From Cryptomeria japonica (Eukaryota; Streptophyta; Pinopsida; Cupressales; Cupressaceae), in assembly GCF_030272615.1 (NCBI RefSeq), contig NC_081414.1, positions 523,014,137 to 523,078,136 of the forward strand: a stretch of DNA of 64,000 bases, written 5' to 3'. Below the pieces are notes generated by a model, which was not told where the DNA came from, made no database searches, and saw only the letters and a list, made by a program, of their open reading frames with translations. Below, one piece after another: positions 1 through 11,829 of the stretch; positions within the stretch are counted from its first letter, which is position 1, and each line of letters begins with the position of its first letter. The position numbers and the translations under genes were made by a program.

Positions 1-1858
1 TTGCAGCATGGTTTGGGATCTAGGGTGTTGGATGAACTCAGGTCTCTTAGGAGTGAATTAGAAGAAATCTTGGCTAGAGAGGAGGTTTATTGGAGACAAA
101 AATCTTGGGAGTTATGGCTAGCTGAGGGTGATAAGAATACAAAAATTTTCCATGCTAGTACTAAAATGAAAAAGGCCAGGAGTAGGATTTCTTATATTCA
201 GGACTGTCAGGGGAATATCCTTTCTGAGGATGGGGATATCTCTAAGGAAGCGGTTAAGTTTTTTAAGAATCTTCTTTCTTCTGAGAATATTGATGTTGCT
301 AACAATATCTCATCTCGTATTCCCTTTCTTATCTCTCCTAAGGATAATAGAATGTTAATGTCTCCTTTCTCAATAGAAGAGGTTCGGGGGGTTGTTTTTG
401 GTATGAATCCAGATAAGGCTCCCGGGCCTGATGGATTTACTCCTTTGTTTTTCCAAAAATGTTGGGAGTTTGTCCGTTAGGATGTCCTTTTGGCTTTAGA
501 GGAAGATAGGAGAAATAGGTCTATCCTTAAAGAAATGAACACTACCTTAATTATCATTTTACCTAAAAAGGACGACCCTAAAACCATTGCAAATTTTTCA
601 TCCTATAGCTTTATGTAACACCATTTATAAGATATTTTCCAAAGTAATTGCAATGAGGTTGGCTAAGCTGTTACCAAGAATAATTTCCCTTGAGCAAGGA
701 GGTTTTGTCCCTCAAAGGGAAACTTCTGAAGGGGCTATAGTTGCTCATGAGGTTTTACATTCGATCTCTTCCCAGAAATACCCTGCAATGATTCTTAAAT
801 TAGACATGATGAAAGCCTATGATAGGGTTGAATGGAATGCATTGAAAATTGTCCTGTCAAGGTTGGACTTCTCCCTGGCTTGGATAAAATGGATTATGGC
901 TTGCATTTACTCGACAAGATTCTTAGTTCTTATTAATGGGTCCCCCTATGGTTTCTTCCACTCTTCTAGGGGATTAAGGCAAGGGGACCCGCTCTCACCT
1001 TTTTTATTTATCTTACTAGCTGAAGCTCTGAGTCGGGCAATTGGCTCAGCACGTGAGAGTGATTCATGGAAGGGCATCAAAATTCAGAATTTTGATAAGA
1101 GGATCTCCCATTGTCTTTTTGTTGATGATACCCTCCTATTTGGTTGTGCAACCTTGAAGGAGGCTCAAGCTATTGATCAAGTGATTAGGAATTATGTAGC
1201 TTTTTTGGGTCAGAAGGTCAACAAGGAAAAATCTAAGATTTTCTTCTTAAATACTCACTCCCTGCTCTGGGATAAGCTTCAAAAGTTTTGGGGTTTCCAA
1301 CTTGGGGATCTTCCCTGTGCTTATTTAGGTGTTCTTTTTTTTGCTAATAAGGTTAAGGTTGGTTTTTGGGATAAAATAGTTTCAGGGGTGTCTAGGAAAA
1401 TTTTGGCATGGAACCACAAATGACTAACCATGGCAGGGAAAATTGTGTTGATTAAGTCAGTTTTGAATGTGGTGCCTACTTACTTAATGCCAATTCTCAA
1501 AGCTCCAAAGGATGTTATTGTCAGTTTAAAGGATACTTTGAGGTCTTTTCTTTGGAATAACAATAGGGATGGGAAATCTAGGATCCCCCTATTAGCTTGG
1601 GATAAGGTTTGTCTTCCTAAAGAACTTAGGGGGTCTGGAATTCTTAGCTTGGAAAATCAAAATTTGGGCCTGGGGGCCAAATTAGTGTGGAAATTGTATG
1701 ATAATCCAGCCTCCCTTTGGGTTAGAATCATGTTTGCTAAGTATCTTTCTAATGGAGCTAGGGAGTCTATTTTTCGGGCCAAGTCTCTGCCTAAGGGGTC
1801 GGCCATTTGGAATTTCATGGGAAAATGTAGAAGGGTCTTGCTGCCACATCTTTCTTGA
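1..1858 (+). pseudogene. LINE ORF2 reverse transcriptase region (broken)
   Basis: Reverse transcriptase that would copy the LINE RNA at a nicked chromosomal target. Residues 40-55 carry the plant LINE signature WLAEGDKNTKIFH. The motif PGPDGF follows near base 430, then PIALCNTIYK after the frameshift at ~600, the catalytic block LKLDMMKAYDRVEW near 800, the turn RQGDPLSPFLF near 990, and the active-site FVDD at 1118-1129 with both aspartates present. A thumb-like part follows (GKIVLIKSVL, LVWKLY). Lesions are an in-frame TAG at 478, one frameshift near 600, TGA at 1421 and TGA at 1856. Apart from the frameshift the frame is continuous, so this is recent-to-moderate decay of a once full ORF2. 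Non-functional as it stands. Confidence 0.9.
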
Positions 1859-1861
1859 GTT

Positions 1862-2773
1862 GTGCATAATGGTTTGAAAGTTAGATTTTGGGATGATGCT
1901 TGGAATGGTCATTGTCCTATAGATTCTATTAGGGATTGGTCCCCCTTGAAATCTATACTTTTGGATAAATGGGGGGCCTATTTATTAGACTATTTTATGG
2001 TAGTTCATGATGAACATATGGTGATGGCTCAATGGAAGTCGATTGAGTTTCTTCCTATTAGCCCTAGTCTAAAAGTAGATTTTTACTCTATTCTTAGAAA
2101 TAGAATTATCATCTTGTCTGAGCTCGATGATGAGTTGATTTGGACTAAGAACTCATTTGGAAAATACTCAGTGAGAGATGGATATAATTCCCTTATGCCG
2201 GCCAAGGATCTCTCTTCTTGGCCTTACAAATTATTCTGGCATCCAGCATGTCTGCCGAAGGCTGGAGCTTTTGCTTGGCTAGCTGTTCAAGATAGGGTTC
2301 TTACTGGGATGAGATTGGATAGGATGGGTTTATCTATTGTTTTCCCTTGTGTTCTCTGTAATCAGAAATTGGAATCATCATCTCATCTTTTCCTTCATTG
2401 TGATTTTTCTCTAGGATGTTGGAATTGGTTCTTCAAGAAATTAGGTCTCTCTTTTGTTACTACTGGGGACCTCCTCTCACACTTCAGAGCTTGGCCTCTT
2501 TTATTCTCCTCTTCTTTTTATGCCTGCCTTTGGATCATAACTCCATCAATTATTATTTGGAACCTATGGTTAGAGAGAAATAATAGGATCTTCAAAAAAT
2601 CATCGTCATCACTCTTTGATATCTTAGTCAAGATAGAGGCTTCTATCTCGAAGGTGGCCTTGTCATATATTCATAAGAACTTAGATCATCTAACATCTTT
2701 TTCCCATTGGGATGGCATGATCACAAGGACATGGAAATCCCTGTCTATCATTCCCTCTCATGGGTCAATTTGA
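1862..2773 (+). pseudogene. LINE ORF2 zinc-binding linker (zf-RVT) region
   Basis: Same frame as the reverse transcriptase upstream, separated from it only by the TGA at 1856. It starts with the conserved NGLKVRFWDDAW block and contains the plant zf-RVT pattern: FWHPACLPKAGAFAWLA, then CVLCNQ followed by SSHLFLHCDFS (a CxxC...HxxxxC arrangement), then the tail IIWNLWLERNNRIF. This linker joins RT to RNase H in plant L1 ORF2 proteins and may bind nucleic acid. It ends at a TGA (2771-2773). Assignment rests on motif order and spacing. Confidence 0.88.
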
Positions 2774-3301
2774 AAGGACCTGGCTTTTAAAAATAAGAGA
2801 ATTATGGCCACCTAGGTTCCTCCTCCTCTAGGTCATTTTAAACTCCATTTTGATGGTGCATCCAGGGCGAATCCGGGTATGGCTAGGGCTGGTATGGCCA
2901 TTCTGGATCATAATGTAGTTTTAATAACTACTCAATGTCATGCCCTTGGGTTTCATTCAAACAAATTTGCTGAATGTCAAGCTCTATCACTTGGGATTGA
3001 CATGGCTATTTCCCTTGGGATCAAACACCTTTCCATTCAGGGGGATTCAATGGTTGTTATCCAAAGTGTTTTGAACTATAAAAGTAATTGTTGGCATTTG
3101 AAGTATTTAATTGATCATATCTTGGAGAAATTATCTTTTTTTCATACCTATATATTATCTCATTGTTTTCGAGAGTTAAATAAACTAGCAGATTTCCTGG
3201 CTAATTTGGCTATTGATTCGACTGCTTTTCATAAGAATGTAGAAATTGGTGACATTCCTCAAGATGTCCAACCCGAGTATATACCTCTTCCCAAATATTA
3301 A
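2774..3301 (+). pseudogene. LINE ORF2 C-terminal RNase H domain
   Basis: RNase H domain that would degrade RNA in the cDNA hybrid. It stays in frame with the linker; two stops (2771 and about 2810) separate it. It begins with FDGASRANPG near 2850 (first catalytic Asp present). The AECQAL block (catalytic Glu) and IQGDSMVV (catalytic Asp) follow, and near the end NKLADFLANLA carries a late Asp. It terminates naturally with TAA at 3299-3301 after a proline-rich tail. The ATG at 2879 is internal to the domain and not a genuine start. Confidence 0.88.
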
Positions 3302-3326
3302 GTTCATTTGTTTTGATTTTTTAACT

Positions 3327-3715
3327 TCATTTCTTATTGAAGTATATATATTATCCTCTTCTCAGATTAGTTGTATCTGTGCATCATGTGGTGATAGGAG
3401 GTTTTTACTTCTATTTGCATATGGTGTATTTTTACACTTCTGTATTGGGTTAGATGGTAATGTGTGTACTTCTTGAGGAATGGGGAGGCAATTTTTAGGT
3501 GGCAATACATTTTAAAAACTCCTACTCATTATCTTCATTTCTTACTGCAGTATACATATTATCCTCTCCTCAGTACAGCCTGTATCTGTTCTTCATGTGC
3601 TGATAGGAATCTTTTATTTCTATCTACATTTGGAGTACTTATACATCTCTGTCCTTGGGTTAGATGTTAATGTGTGTATTTATTGAGGATTGGAGAGGTT
3701 TCTTCAGGTGGATTG
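3327..3715 (+). repeat. ~209-bp tandem duplication in LINE 3' UTR
   Basis: Two diverged direct copies lie head to tail. Copy 1 starts near 3327 (TTCATTTCTTATTGAAGTAT) and copy 2 near 3535 (TTCATTTCTTACTGCAGTAT). Later landmarks such as TGTATCTGT (3372 and 3581) and TAGATG..TAATGTGTGTA keep an offset of 208-209. It begins about 25 bases after the ORF2 stop. Confidence 0.75.
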
Positions 3716-5760
3716 TTTTTGTTATGATTATTTTATCAGCACATGGGTTACATATGGTTTGGCGGTATATCTGGATTGAGCAGAAGGATGGGGTGTCTAT
3801 CCCAAGCGCTTTGGTTTATTTTGGTAGATTATGGTTGCTTGTTCTATTATTTGCAAATGTTGTTATTTCAGAAGTACATCCTTGTGCCTTACATATTGAT
3901 CACATTCAGACATAAAGTTTAAAGTGGTGGTGTCTTACTTTGGAACATTACTTCATTATTTCTGCATGCTTGTGTGTAATCCCAAGCAGAGCTTGGGCCT
4001 TTGTTTCTTCGATCCGGTTGGACTTATGGTGTGTGGAAATTGTTTTTTATCTTGCTTTATTATTTGGTGCCACTTTAAGAGTTTTTTATTTTTACTTATT
4101 GGCAAAAAGCTTGTTTATGTACGGTGGCTAGAAGATTAATTTTAGGGATGCACTTCTATTTTTTGCCGTACAGGTCGTCTTTATTGAGAGGTTTGTTTGT
4201 GGGCTTTTGGGGTATAGGGGAGCTTTTTTGTATGAGTGTAATCTTTCCTCATAAGTTCATTATTGTTTCTCCCTTGTTGATTGCACGGTTTTGTTTTCTT
4301 CATGTCTATTACGTGGCAGATTTTTGAGATCTCTTGAGTAATCTTGTTCGTGTGGATATCTTGAGTTATTAATTGGCTTGGCTGGCTCTGTGCTTCGCAT
4401 GGACATTGTCATCATTTTTTATTAGGGTGGTGGCATTTGTTTCTATCTTGCATTCTTTATGCCGAGTTTTTTGAAGTGTCATCATTTTTGTTTAGGGTGG
4501 CGGCATGGATATTGTCATCATTTTTTATTAGTGTGTCATCCTCTCGTGGTTGTTTTACTTTCTTATGATGACATTGTGCTCTTTTATTCTCCTCTTCTCT
4601 CTTGGATTTGCATTTGCTTTTTTGATGGAATCATGGGTTACTGCATTCTAATGCCTCGCAAACACTATGATTTTCAAGACTCTTTTGTCTTGGACGATGA
4701 AAAGCTTGGGCATTTGTTTCAAATTCATTTGGTGGACTTTTCTCTGGCTTTTCGCAAAGTTTTGGGAAAGCGATGGCTTGCAGATAACTCAGGTTATTTC
4801 CTTGCTGATATTGCATCTCAGTTTCTCACTGTATGTATGGATGTGCTTTTGGATTTTGCTATGGTTAGGGAAATCTTTGATACATAATTCAACTCTCATT
4901 TCTACTCTATGGTTGATTTGGACAATGCTCTCTCTAATTACCATTTTGATTTTGGTGATTTCGAATATGCTGGTTTTATTTCTCATTCTCAGTTATTATC
5001 CTCCAGTTGGCATGGGGAACTCCTTTCAATTTTAAGGAATGGTTTGATATATAACTTATATGATGATACATTATTTGATTTGGCAGCCCTTTTAGATTAT
5101 GTATCACCAGATTGTCTGGCTACAACAGTTAATGTTTTTGCAGGAATTCATTTTCTTTTAGAATCAATGCCTAATGTTTGAGCTTTTCCAGTCTAGGTTC
5201 CTCCTATACAGATGGTGCCTCCATCCTCTCCACCACTAGAAGGGCCTAGCTCATGGTTCTCAATTCGTTGACATCATGTTCTTGGGCTTTTTGTTTGAGT
5301 GCAGAAGGTTTTTTGTCCACAGGTTTTTTTGAGCAGGGATATGTTTCCATCTGTCTTCTTCCTCATTTTGGCAAGCAAAACTATTTTTGTGGGAAATAGT
5401 GGGTGGTTTCCTACGCGCCTGATGGATATTATGGTTCTGATTAGTTGATACATATTTTTGTCAAGCATGGAAACCTTGTGGCTGTGTTCCTCCTCTACAG
5501 TCTACTCCTCAAATTTTTTTGGGTCATATGGATAATGATACGCATCGTCAAAGAGTCATGTAATGGGAGGGTGTTTAATATCAAGTATGTAATTGGTTTA
5601 TGGGGTTTTTTAGAAAATGACAGGTATATGCTAATAAGCTATGTAATGGGAGGGTGATTACAATCAGATATGTAATTGGGTATATGGGGTTTTAATTTAA
5701 GTTTTTTTCTCTTTTTTGGGCCACAACCAGAGGTTTTGTTGCGAGTTCTTTCCTGCCGGT
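3716..5760 (+). other. LINE 3' UTR, T-rich
   Basis: Two kilobases of T-rich sequence between the ORF2 stop and the LINE terminus. Several hydrophobic short frames result from T-richness and are not believed. One longer frame (4459-5181) is listed separately. No other TE domain, RNA gene or LTR signal was recognised. Confidence 0.6.
4459..5181 (+). other. Open frame of ~240 codons in LINE 3' UTR, one stop
   Basis: Two stretches, 4459-4887 and 4909-5181, are in the same frame and separated by a single TAA at 4885-4887. The first ~55 residues are hydrophobic. The rest is mixed polar (for example HYDFQDSFVLDDEKLGHLF and DDTLFDLAALLDYVSPDC) and unlike the low-complexity frames nearby. I do not recognise a family. 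It could be a captured gene fragment, a decayed accessory frame or chance. There is no second copy in the window for comparison; the 3' UTR of the LINE at 13591 has different content. Confidence 0.3.
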
Positions 5761-5815
5761 ATGCCCTTTGAACCCGTTTGCATTTTCAAATCTCGAAATT
5801 AATAAAATATAATTT

Positions 5816-5843
5816 AGTGGCCTGTCCACTTTTATCAAAAATA
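5816..5843 (+). other. L1 3' terminal hairpin and A-rich tail
   Basis: After AATTAATAAAAT comes a perfect 5-bp stem with 5-base loop (AGTGG CCTGT CCACT, 5816-5830). TTTATCAAAAA and a short A-rich tail follow. Plant L1s end with such a hairpin, which ORF2 protein uses to recognise its own RNA. The minus-strand LINE at 13591 ends with the same architecture. Confidence 0.8.
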
Positions 5844-8124
5844 AATTATTAATTGTGTATATTTTATTAATCATGGGTTAGTGAATATATATATAAATTA
5901 ATATTTAATTTTGGGATCTATATTAATGGGGAAGTATCTTTTTGGAAAAAGATAGAGTATTACTTTAATTAGAAATTTTTTGAGATAAAATATATTTATT
6001 AGTTGGTAAACTTTAAATAATATATTATTCAGGAATATATTATTTGAAGAATTGAATGATAATAGGTCATCTGGAAATGTTAGAAATGAAATAATATAGT
6101 ATTTGAGTAATAGAAAAAAAAGAAATATTTTATCATTGGACATTTTGAAAATTTAAACGATATGCTATTGGGATTATTAGAAATTTGATAAAGTATCATT
6201 TGGAAAATTGGTAAGTTACTGATATTTTCATTTAGTAAAATAAATGGTTTAATTATATTTTTCCTTTGTTTTGAGAAATAGACAAATGGTACCATTGCTA
6301 TTGTGGTATTGTATTCACCTTGTAATGATGATTTCCTGTTAGTGTATTTTGGAAACTTAGACCATTTAGAAAACTTGATCGACTTTTATTGATTAAATCA
6401 ATTGGAAAGAAGATTGTCTTTTCTGGTTGTTGCCTATGCAAGTTTAATTTATGTATTTGCTTTTGCTTAAGTAATGGCAAGACATTGTTTTGTTTGATAG
6501 GACCCTGTCATATGGTACCTGTTTCAGTCCTTGGTCTCGGGTTTGACTGTTGTTTTGTGATGGTGTCGTAATTGGTCATATCCTTTATGCGGGTGTCGAA
6601 TGTTGATTTGTGGTTGACCATAGTTGGACAAGTCTCCAGTTAGAATACCACCAGTTAGTACACCTCGTATGAAGTCATGTTTGACCATATGGTTGTTCCC
6701 TCCATTTTGAACTCTGGTTCCTTGACCATGTGAATTCCTTGGTTTTTTGAGTTCATTTGAGTATAGTCTAGTGTTGTATGGGAAAGTGGCTTTCGATTGG
6801 GGGCCGTGCCCAAAGTGGCTACTGTGTAACCCATCGAAAGTGTGTCTAAAAAGTGACCTAATAGTATATTAGAGTTTTAGTAATGAATCTCCAAGTAAGA
6901 TAATTGTGCCTCACACATGGGATGAGTGCTAACCCAGACTCAACATGTTGTGAGAAGGCCTAAAATGGCAAACCATCATCTTGTCTTCATGAAGGGATGT
7001 GTGGCTCCACATGATGCTTGGATGGGCTGGATGTTCGGATTAGGTTGTCAGGGTTACCCAGTGGATGGGGCCAGAACCTTTGAAGACCTACAATGGTAAC
7101 CATACCAGGTTGTGTGATGACACTTGTCCCCTACGCTCGCTAGTGTGTTGTTGTATTGTCTTGATAGGAGCACATTTGTGGAGTCATCCTATTGTTTGTG
7201 CCCTTGTGAGTACCTGGTTTCATGTTAGACCTTGGGTTGTGATGACTTAGTTTTCCCAATGCTCCAGTGGACCTTTGTAATTGCTTCTATTATGTTCAGT
7301 TGGATCCTTTCCTTTTTAGGTATCGTTTATGTATTTATTGATCGACATGGTCATTTGTATATTGGTTATGTTTCGCCTTGATGGCAGGATTGTAAATGAT
7401 GTGAACCTCATGTATTCTTAACTCTATTAATTATCAGAGGGGTCTTGCAGTTGAGCAAACCCAAAGATGTAGCCCTCTAGGGGTGAACTCCGAGATCAAT
7501 TTGGTGTTATGTGGTGTTTTACATTCTTATGTTCCTTTTTAGTTTTAGCATGTATGGATAGCATTATGTTAGCTTGTATAAGTGGATTAGATGAGATTTA
7601 TTGCAAATGCATGTACGCAGTCATCTTTTAAATGCAGTAAATTGGATCATGAAAGAGTGTAGATTAGAATAATGAAATATATTTAGTTATTGTTAAGGAA
7701 ATTAAGTATGCATGTAAAGATCTCATTAGTAGAGGATGAAATTCAAGTGTGATATTAAATTAGATGCATGGCTTATATTTTAATGGAAAGTGTGAATGAA
7801 GGGTATGAATAAATCTTAATGGATGAACATTATCATGTGATCTATATTTTTATCTTACTGAAAGAATTATCCTTGTTTAAGAAATTGTCTCATTTTTAAG
7901 ATAATCAGCTTATTGTATTAATTAGCGTGAGTTAAGTTAAATGTGTAATTAAGTAATCATGTTGGGTAACCCTTTAGGTGTTAGTTGTTGTCTTCTGCTG
8001 TGTAATCTAAACTTTGATATCTCATTGTATCATTGTGTTGTGTTTAAGTTTTTAAAAAAAATTATTGTACTCTATTCTTGTGTTTTAGCTTAATCCCTTC
8101 AGGGTTTCCTGGCAGGGCTTTACA
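5844..8124 (+). repeat. 5' LTR (right portion) of LARD-like element
   Basis: Begins at the LINE 3' junction with AATTATTAATTGTGTATA and ends with GGCTTTACA. Bases 5844-7154 match 22441-23763 nearly base for base apart from scattered substitutions and short indels. Bases 7155-8124 have no partner in the window because the 3' LTR copy is interrupted at the equivalent point. AT-rich; no reading frame looks genuine. Confidence 0.8.
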
Positions 8125-8126
8125 TT

Positions 8127-8139
8127 TGGTATCAGAGCC
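8127..8139 (+). other. Primer-binding site, tRNA-iMet type
   Basis: TGGTATCAGAGCC, the standard plant complement to the 3' end of initiator methionine tRNA, lies two bases after the CA that closes the 5' LTR. It would prime minus-strand cDNA synthesis. Confidence 0.85.
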
Positions 8140-11100
8140 CATGTTGCAAACATTGGGATCTCTGGTTTCGTTGTGCCCTTAGTTGGTGTGAGGTGTATTG
8201 ACCTTATGTTGTATGCTTGTCCTTCTTTTTGTACATGAGTGATTGAGCAGACCTTAACTGGTGTGTAACGTGTGTGTTCACACCTTGTTTTCATCTTCTT
8301 GATGTTGGTGTTTTGAGTGATTGATTTTTCTTTGTTTGCTTATTGATATCTTGGTCTATGATTACTCATATTCTGAAAGAGAGTCATATGTACCTTCCTT
8401 ATTGATTGTTGTACTCATTAGACTAATCCATTTGGGTTGGTCAGTGCTTGTCTAGAATCTAAAAGTACGAAATGTGCTTGTTTAAGATTATGATCTAGCT
8501 TAGTGTTGTCCACTTGAAGGACTAGTAAGGTAAATGTTGAATGCTTATTTTGTAGCAAATTGAATGATTATAACCCTTCCTCCTCTCTCTCTCTAGAAAA
8601 TAAATGTTTGTGATGTGTGTAATTATCTCTTATGAGAGTTTTCTTCTTGCAAGAGAAAGGTGTGACTTCTTGAACCCTTGTGTGAACCCTATGACGCTTA
8701 TGTGTTTTTAGATAATAAAAGGGGCTTTGGGTTGAAAGCTCATATTGGTTGTTGGGAGAAAATTGTATGTTTATATTTAAGAATTCTCCATGTGTTTTGT
8801 AGGAGTAACATAATCAAATTATATCTTAAGTAAGGTGCATTAATATGCGATTAGTTGTTATGTGAAACTACTTTGTTTGTAAAATAAGTATTAAAGGGAA
8901 TATGTTAAAGTAGCTTCGAGAGTGTAATAATGTGTTCCACGAAATATTGTTTTATGTACTGCATTAAATCAGTTTGATTGAGGATCTATTTAGCAAATGC
9001 TCCATTGAACTTGCTTTTGGATATATGTAATTACATTATTATGTTTAGAAAGTGCAAATGTAAAGCTTGTTTGATGTGCATACATTAATATGTATTATTT
9101 TATTGATAGCTCCTTGCTTACCTTCTGATCATAATTTGATTTTCAATGATAGGTTGCAAATTATGATATGTGTCTGTATTGTATTAAAGTAGTGAGTGTT
9201 CACAAGAGGTCTGGTATTATCAAAAAGATTGCCTATTTTGATCTCTGTTGTTTGGAAAACTAGAACATTTTGTTGCAACCATAATAATTGGAAACGTCAT
9301 GTTAGGCTGTTTGGCATCCTTCTAAAATGGTAGTGAAATGAAAACCGTGTAATTAAAATGATAGGCTTATAGTGAGAAATTTTATACTATAGTGTGATCT
9401 TGTTGATCTTGTGTCTTTGTAGGAAATAGTTTGATTATCAAACTCTCTTCCCCTTCTCTTTCCCTAAATCATAAGAATTTTAGAAATGCTACTAAGAATG
9501 CATTGATTTAAATAGAATGTTTATAAAACATGTGAAATTGTATGTTTTCTTTTGGGCTTCTTATGGAAAGATGAAAGTCCTAAGCTTCAGAAATAAATTT
9601 GCATAGTTAGTAATGTGAATTCAAATTCTTAGTGAAAATTCAAGAAAGATATACGAATGATGTTATTTCCTTATGTAATTATGAATTGTTAATTATTTCA
9701 ATACTTGTATTTAGAGTAAACTTGATTCAGTTATTCATGTTGGAAGCATTATTTAAACCTTCCTAGAGTAGATGATAGCGTACTGAAAAGTACTCCCCAT
9801 AAATGTGACTAAACCAATATTGGTGTATTCGTGTGTATTGTAAGAAACCAATGCTTATTATATGTGCCCATGGGTTGGTGAAGTAATCAATCATGGAGGA
9901 TATGTTGCTTATGAGTATGGGAAACCATACTGTTTATGTGATGTTGCTTATTTGTTTCCCTACTGAGTACCAAACCTCAGGTTGTGGGTAATTCAGTATG
10001 TTAAGGGGTAGTATTCAAAGTCACCATTCCTTGAATAGTATGGATCGACGTACGAGTAATGTCGGTGTGAAGCGACTTTAGCTTCTCTATTTCAAGGAAT
10101 GATATAGTTATACAATAAAACTGTATCAAAGGTGTACTCAATACTTTCCCTTTTGATGAATCTATTTATAGGTTTATGCGTGACAACCTATTCCTCTCCT
10201 TTATTTGAGCATATTGATGGTGATTCTTGAGCATAGTGATGGTGTATTTTGGAGGATCCTTTGTCTTGTCTTCATGAAAGGTAGGTTCATCCACATGAGC
10301 TACTAGTTAGTATGTGTTGGTGGACATGTGGGTGGACCTTAGTCATGTATACCTCTGGCTTACGACAAGTATGCTTATAGATACGTCACTATGTGGGATG
10401 TGACCTGGGCGTGCTTGTTTCTGCGAGGTACACTACCATGCAGGATATGTCCATTGCATTTCTTCTCTGCTAGGGGTATTGTTATGCCACGTGATGATGT
10501 GATGCGGGGTGATGCCGACGTGCACACTGTGATGACGTATGGATGTGTGACTTGGCCGCACCACACGATGATCTACTGTGACAATTTTTTGATTGTTCCT
10601 TCCTTCCTCATTGGTGGCTAGATGCTAGTCACATAGTGATGTTATGTGCAATTGTGATATTCTTATTTATTTCTTTGTGGACCAGCAATTTATTCTACTT
10701 TGACTTTGAAGGTTTAGCCATGATCTTGTGATCTTTTGCATTCTTGATTTGGAGTTGCAAATTCTGGATTATTTTCTTACCTTACTATTGGAATTGATGA
10801 TTTATTATCTTTATTCATTTGTACTTTGGTGGCTAAATTGGTTTATCCTTATTGTTTTCGTATGCTGGTCTTGTGTTGGAAAGTGAAATTCCTCTCCAAG
10901 GACGTATGAGACAGTCTTGGGAGAGTGTGTACGAGGAAGTAGACGTAAGGAACCTTGAGGATGGGGGTATGTGAGGCTGTGATGCAATTAGGATCCATTA
11001 CCTACCTATGTGTGGTGACTATCTCTTGGAGGATAACCACCTTACTCAACAAGGAATATTCACAAAGGTCTTGTATGGAAGGTAGCACCTCAATGGTGTG

Positions 11101-11817
11101 CCCTAGCACCATCAAGCCTTTGAGTGAGATATTGGATATTTATGATCATATTATTGTTCTGAGATTAGGCATAGAGATATTGATTGTGCATGTTATCTTT
11201 GACCAAGCATTAGACATGCTCACATGTGGTCTTTAGAGCTATGCATTCCAGTTATGTGGATGGTTATTATGTGTATCATGGAGTAAATTGTGTTAACTCT
11301 TCACTATGTTATGGGACATAGTCTTTGGAAAGGTTGTTATATGCCTAGAAAGTGTAAGCAATTGAGTTATCTATGTTGCTCTTATTTCATGAAAATAAAC
11401 TTGGTTGTAGAAATTGAATTTTGAAGCTAGTTCTATGCAATAAAGTTTTATGAAAAAGATGTATTGGTAAAGGAAGTTGATCTTAATGGCATGTTTTCTA
11501 GTCATATTTGGTAGATGATTATGGTAATTGTGGTTTACCTCTTTGTAATGCATTAACTTGGTGTGATAGAAGGGAGAAAATTCTTGTTTCTCTACTATGA
11601 TTGTGGATAATTCCTAGAATGTTATAAGAAATGTATGGATTTAGATGTATCATGCCAATGGATAATGGCATTCGTAAAGGATTTAGCAGTAATGTTTCAT
11701 TTATTTATGGAAACATTCCTATGTGCAATTTAATATTTGTTGAATGAGTTTTCAGTGCTTATGCGTGCGACATGTTCTCCATCTAGCCTTACGACTTCCA
11801 GGAGTAAGTCGGAACCT
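8140..11817 (+). other. Non-coding internal domain of LARD-like element
   Basis: About 3.7 kb between PBS and PPT. The longest open frames are under 100 codons on either strand and none resembles gag, protease, integrase or RT. A stretch near 10260-10310 (CTTGTCTTCATGAAAGG, then TCCACATGA) resembles LTR text near 6974-7015, perhaps an old internal duplication. Bases 10375-10600 are less AT-rich than their surroundings but show no recognisable product. Confidence 0.65.
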
Positions 11818-11829
11818 AGGAGGGAAGAA
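11818..11829 (+). other. Polypurine tract of LARD-like element
   Basis: AGGAGGGAAGAA immediately precedes TGTAGTACCCC, the presumed start of the 3' LTR. In LTR elements this purine run primes plus-strand DNA synthesis. Confidence 0.7.

Larger units (their letters stand above)
1..5843 (+). mobile_element. L1-type plant LINE, 5' part outside window
   Basis: Non-LTR retrotransposon. From left to right it shows reverse transcriptase, a cysteine/histidine linker, RNase H, a ~2.5-kb 3' UTR and an L1-style 3' terminus with a small hairpin and A-rich tail ending at about 5843. ORF1 and the endonuclease would lie left of position 1. From ~587 to 3301 the coding region stays in one frame, broken only by stops; one frameshift lies near 600. 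The sequence right of 5843 aligns with 22441-23763, so the 3' boundary is supported by comparison with an LTR copy that lacks this LINE. It therefore sits inside the 5' LTR of the LARD-like element. It is defective. Confidence 0.9.

Noticed and set aside
3464-4327. Several short hydrophobic frames resembling membrane proteins
   Set aside because: The region is T-rich LINE 3' UTR; such frames arise by composition and are not collinear with any family.
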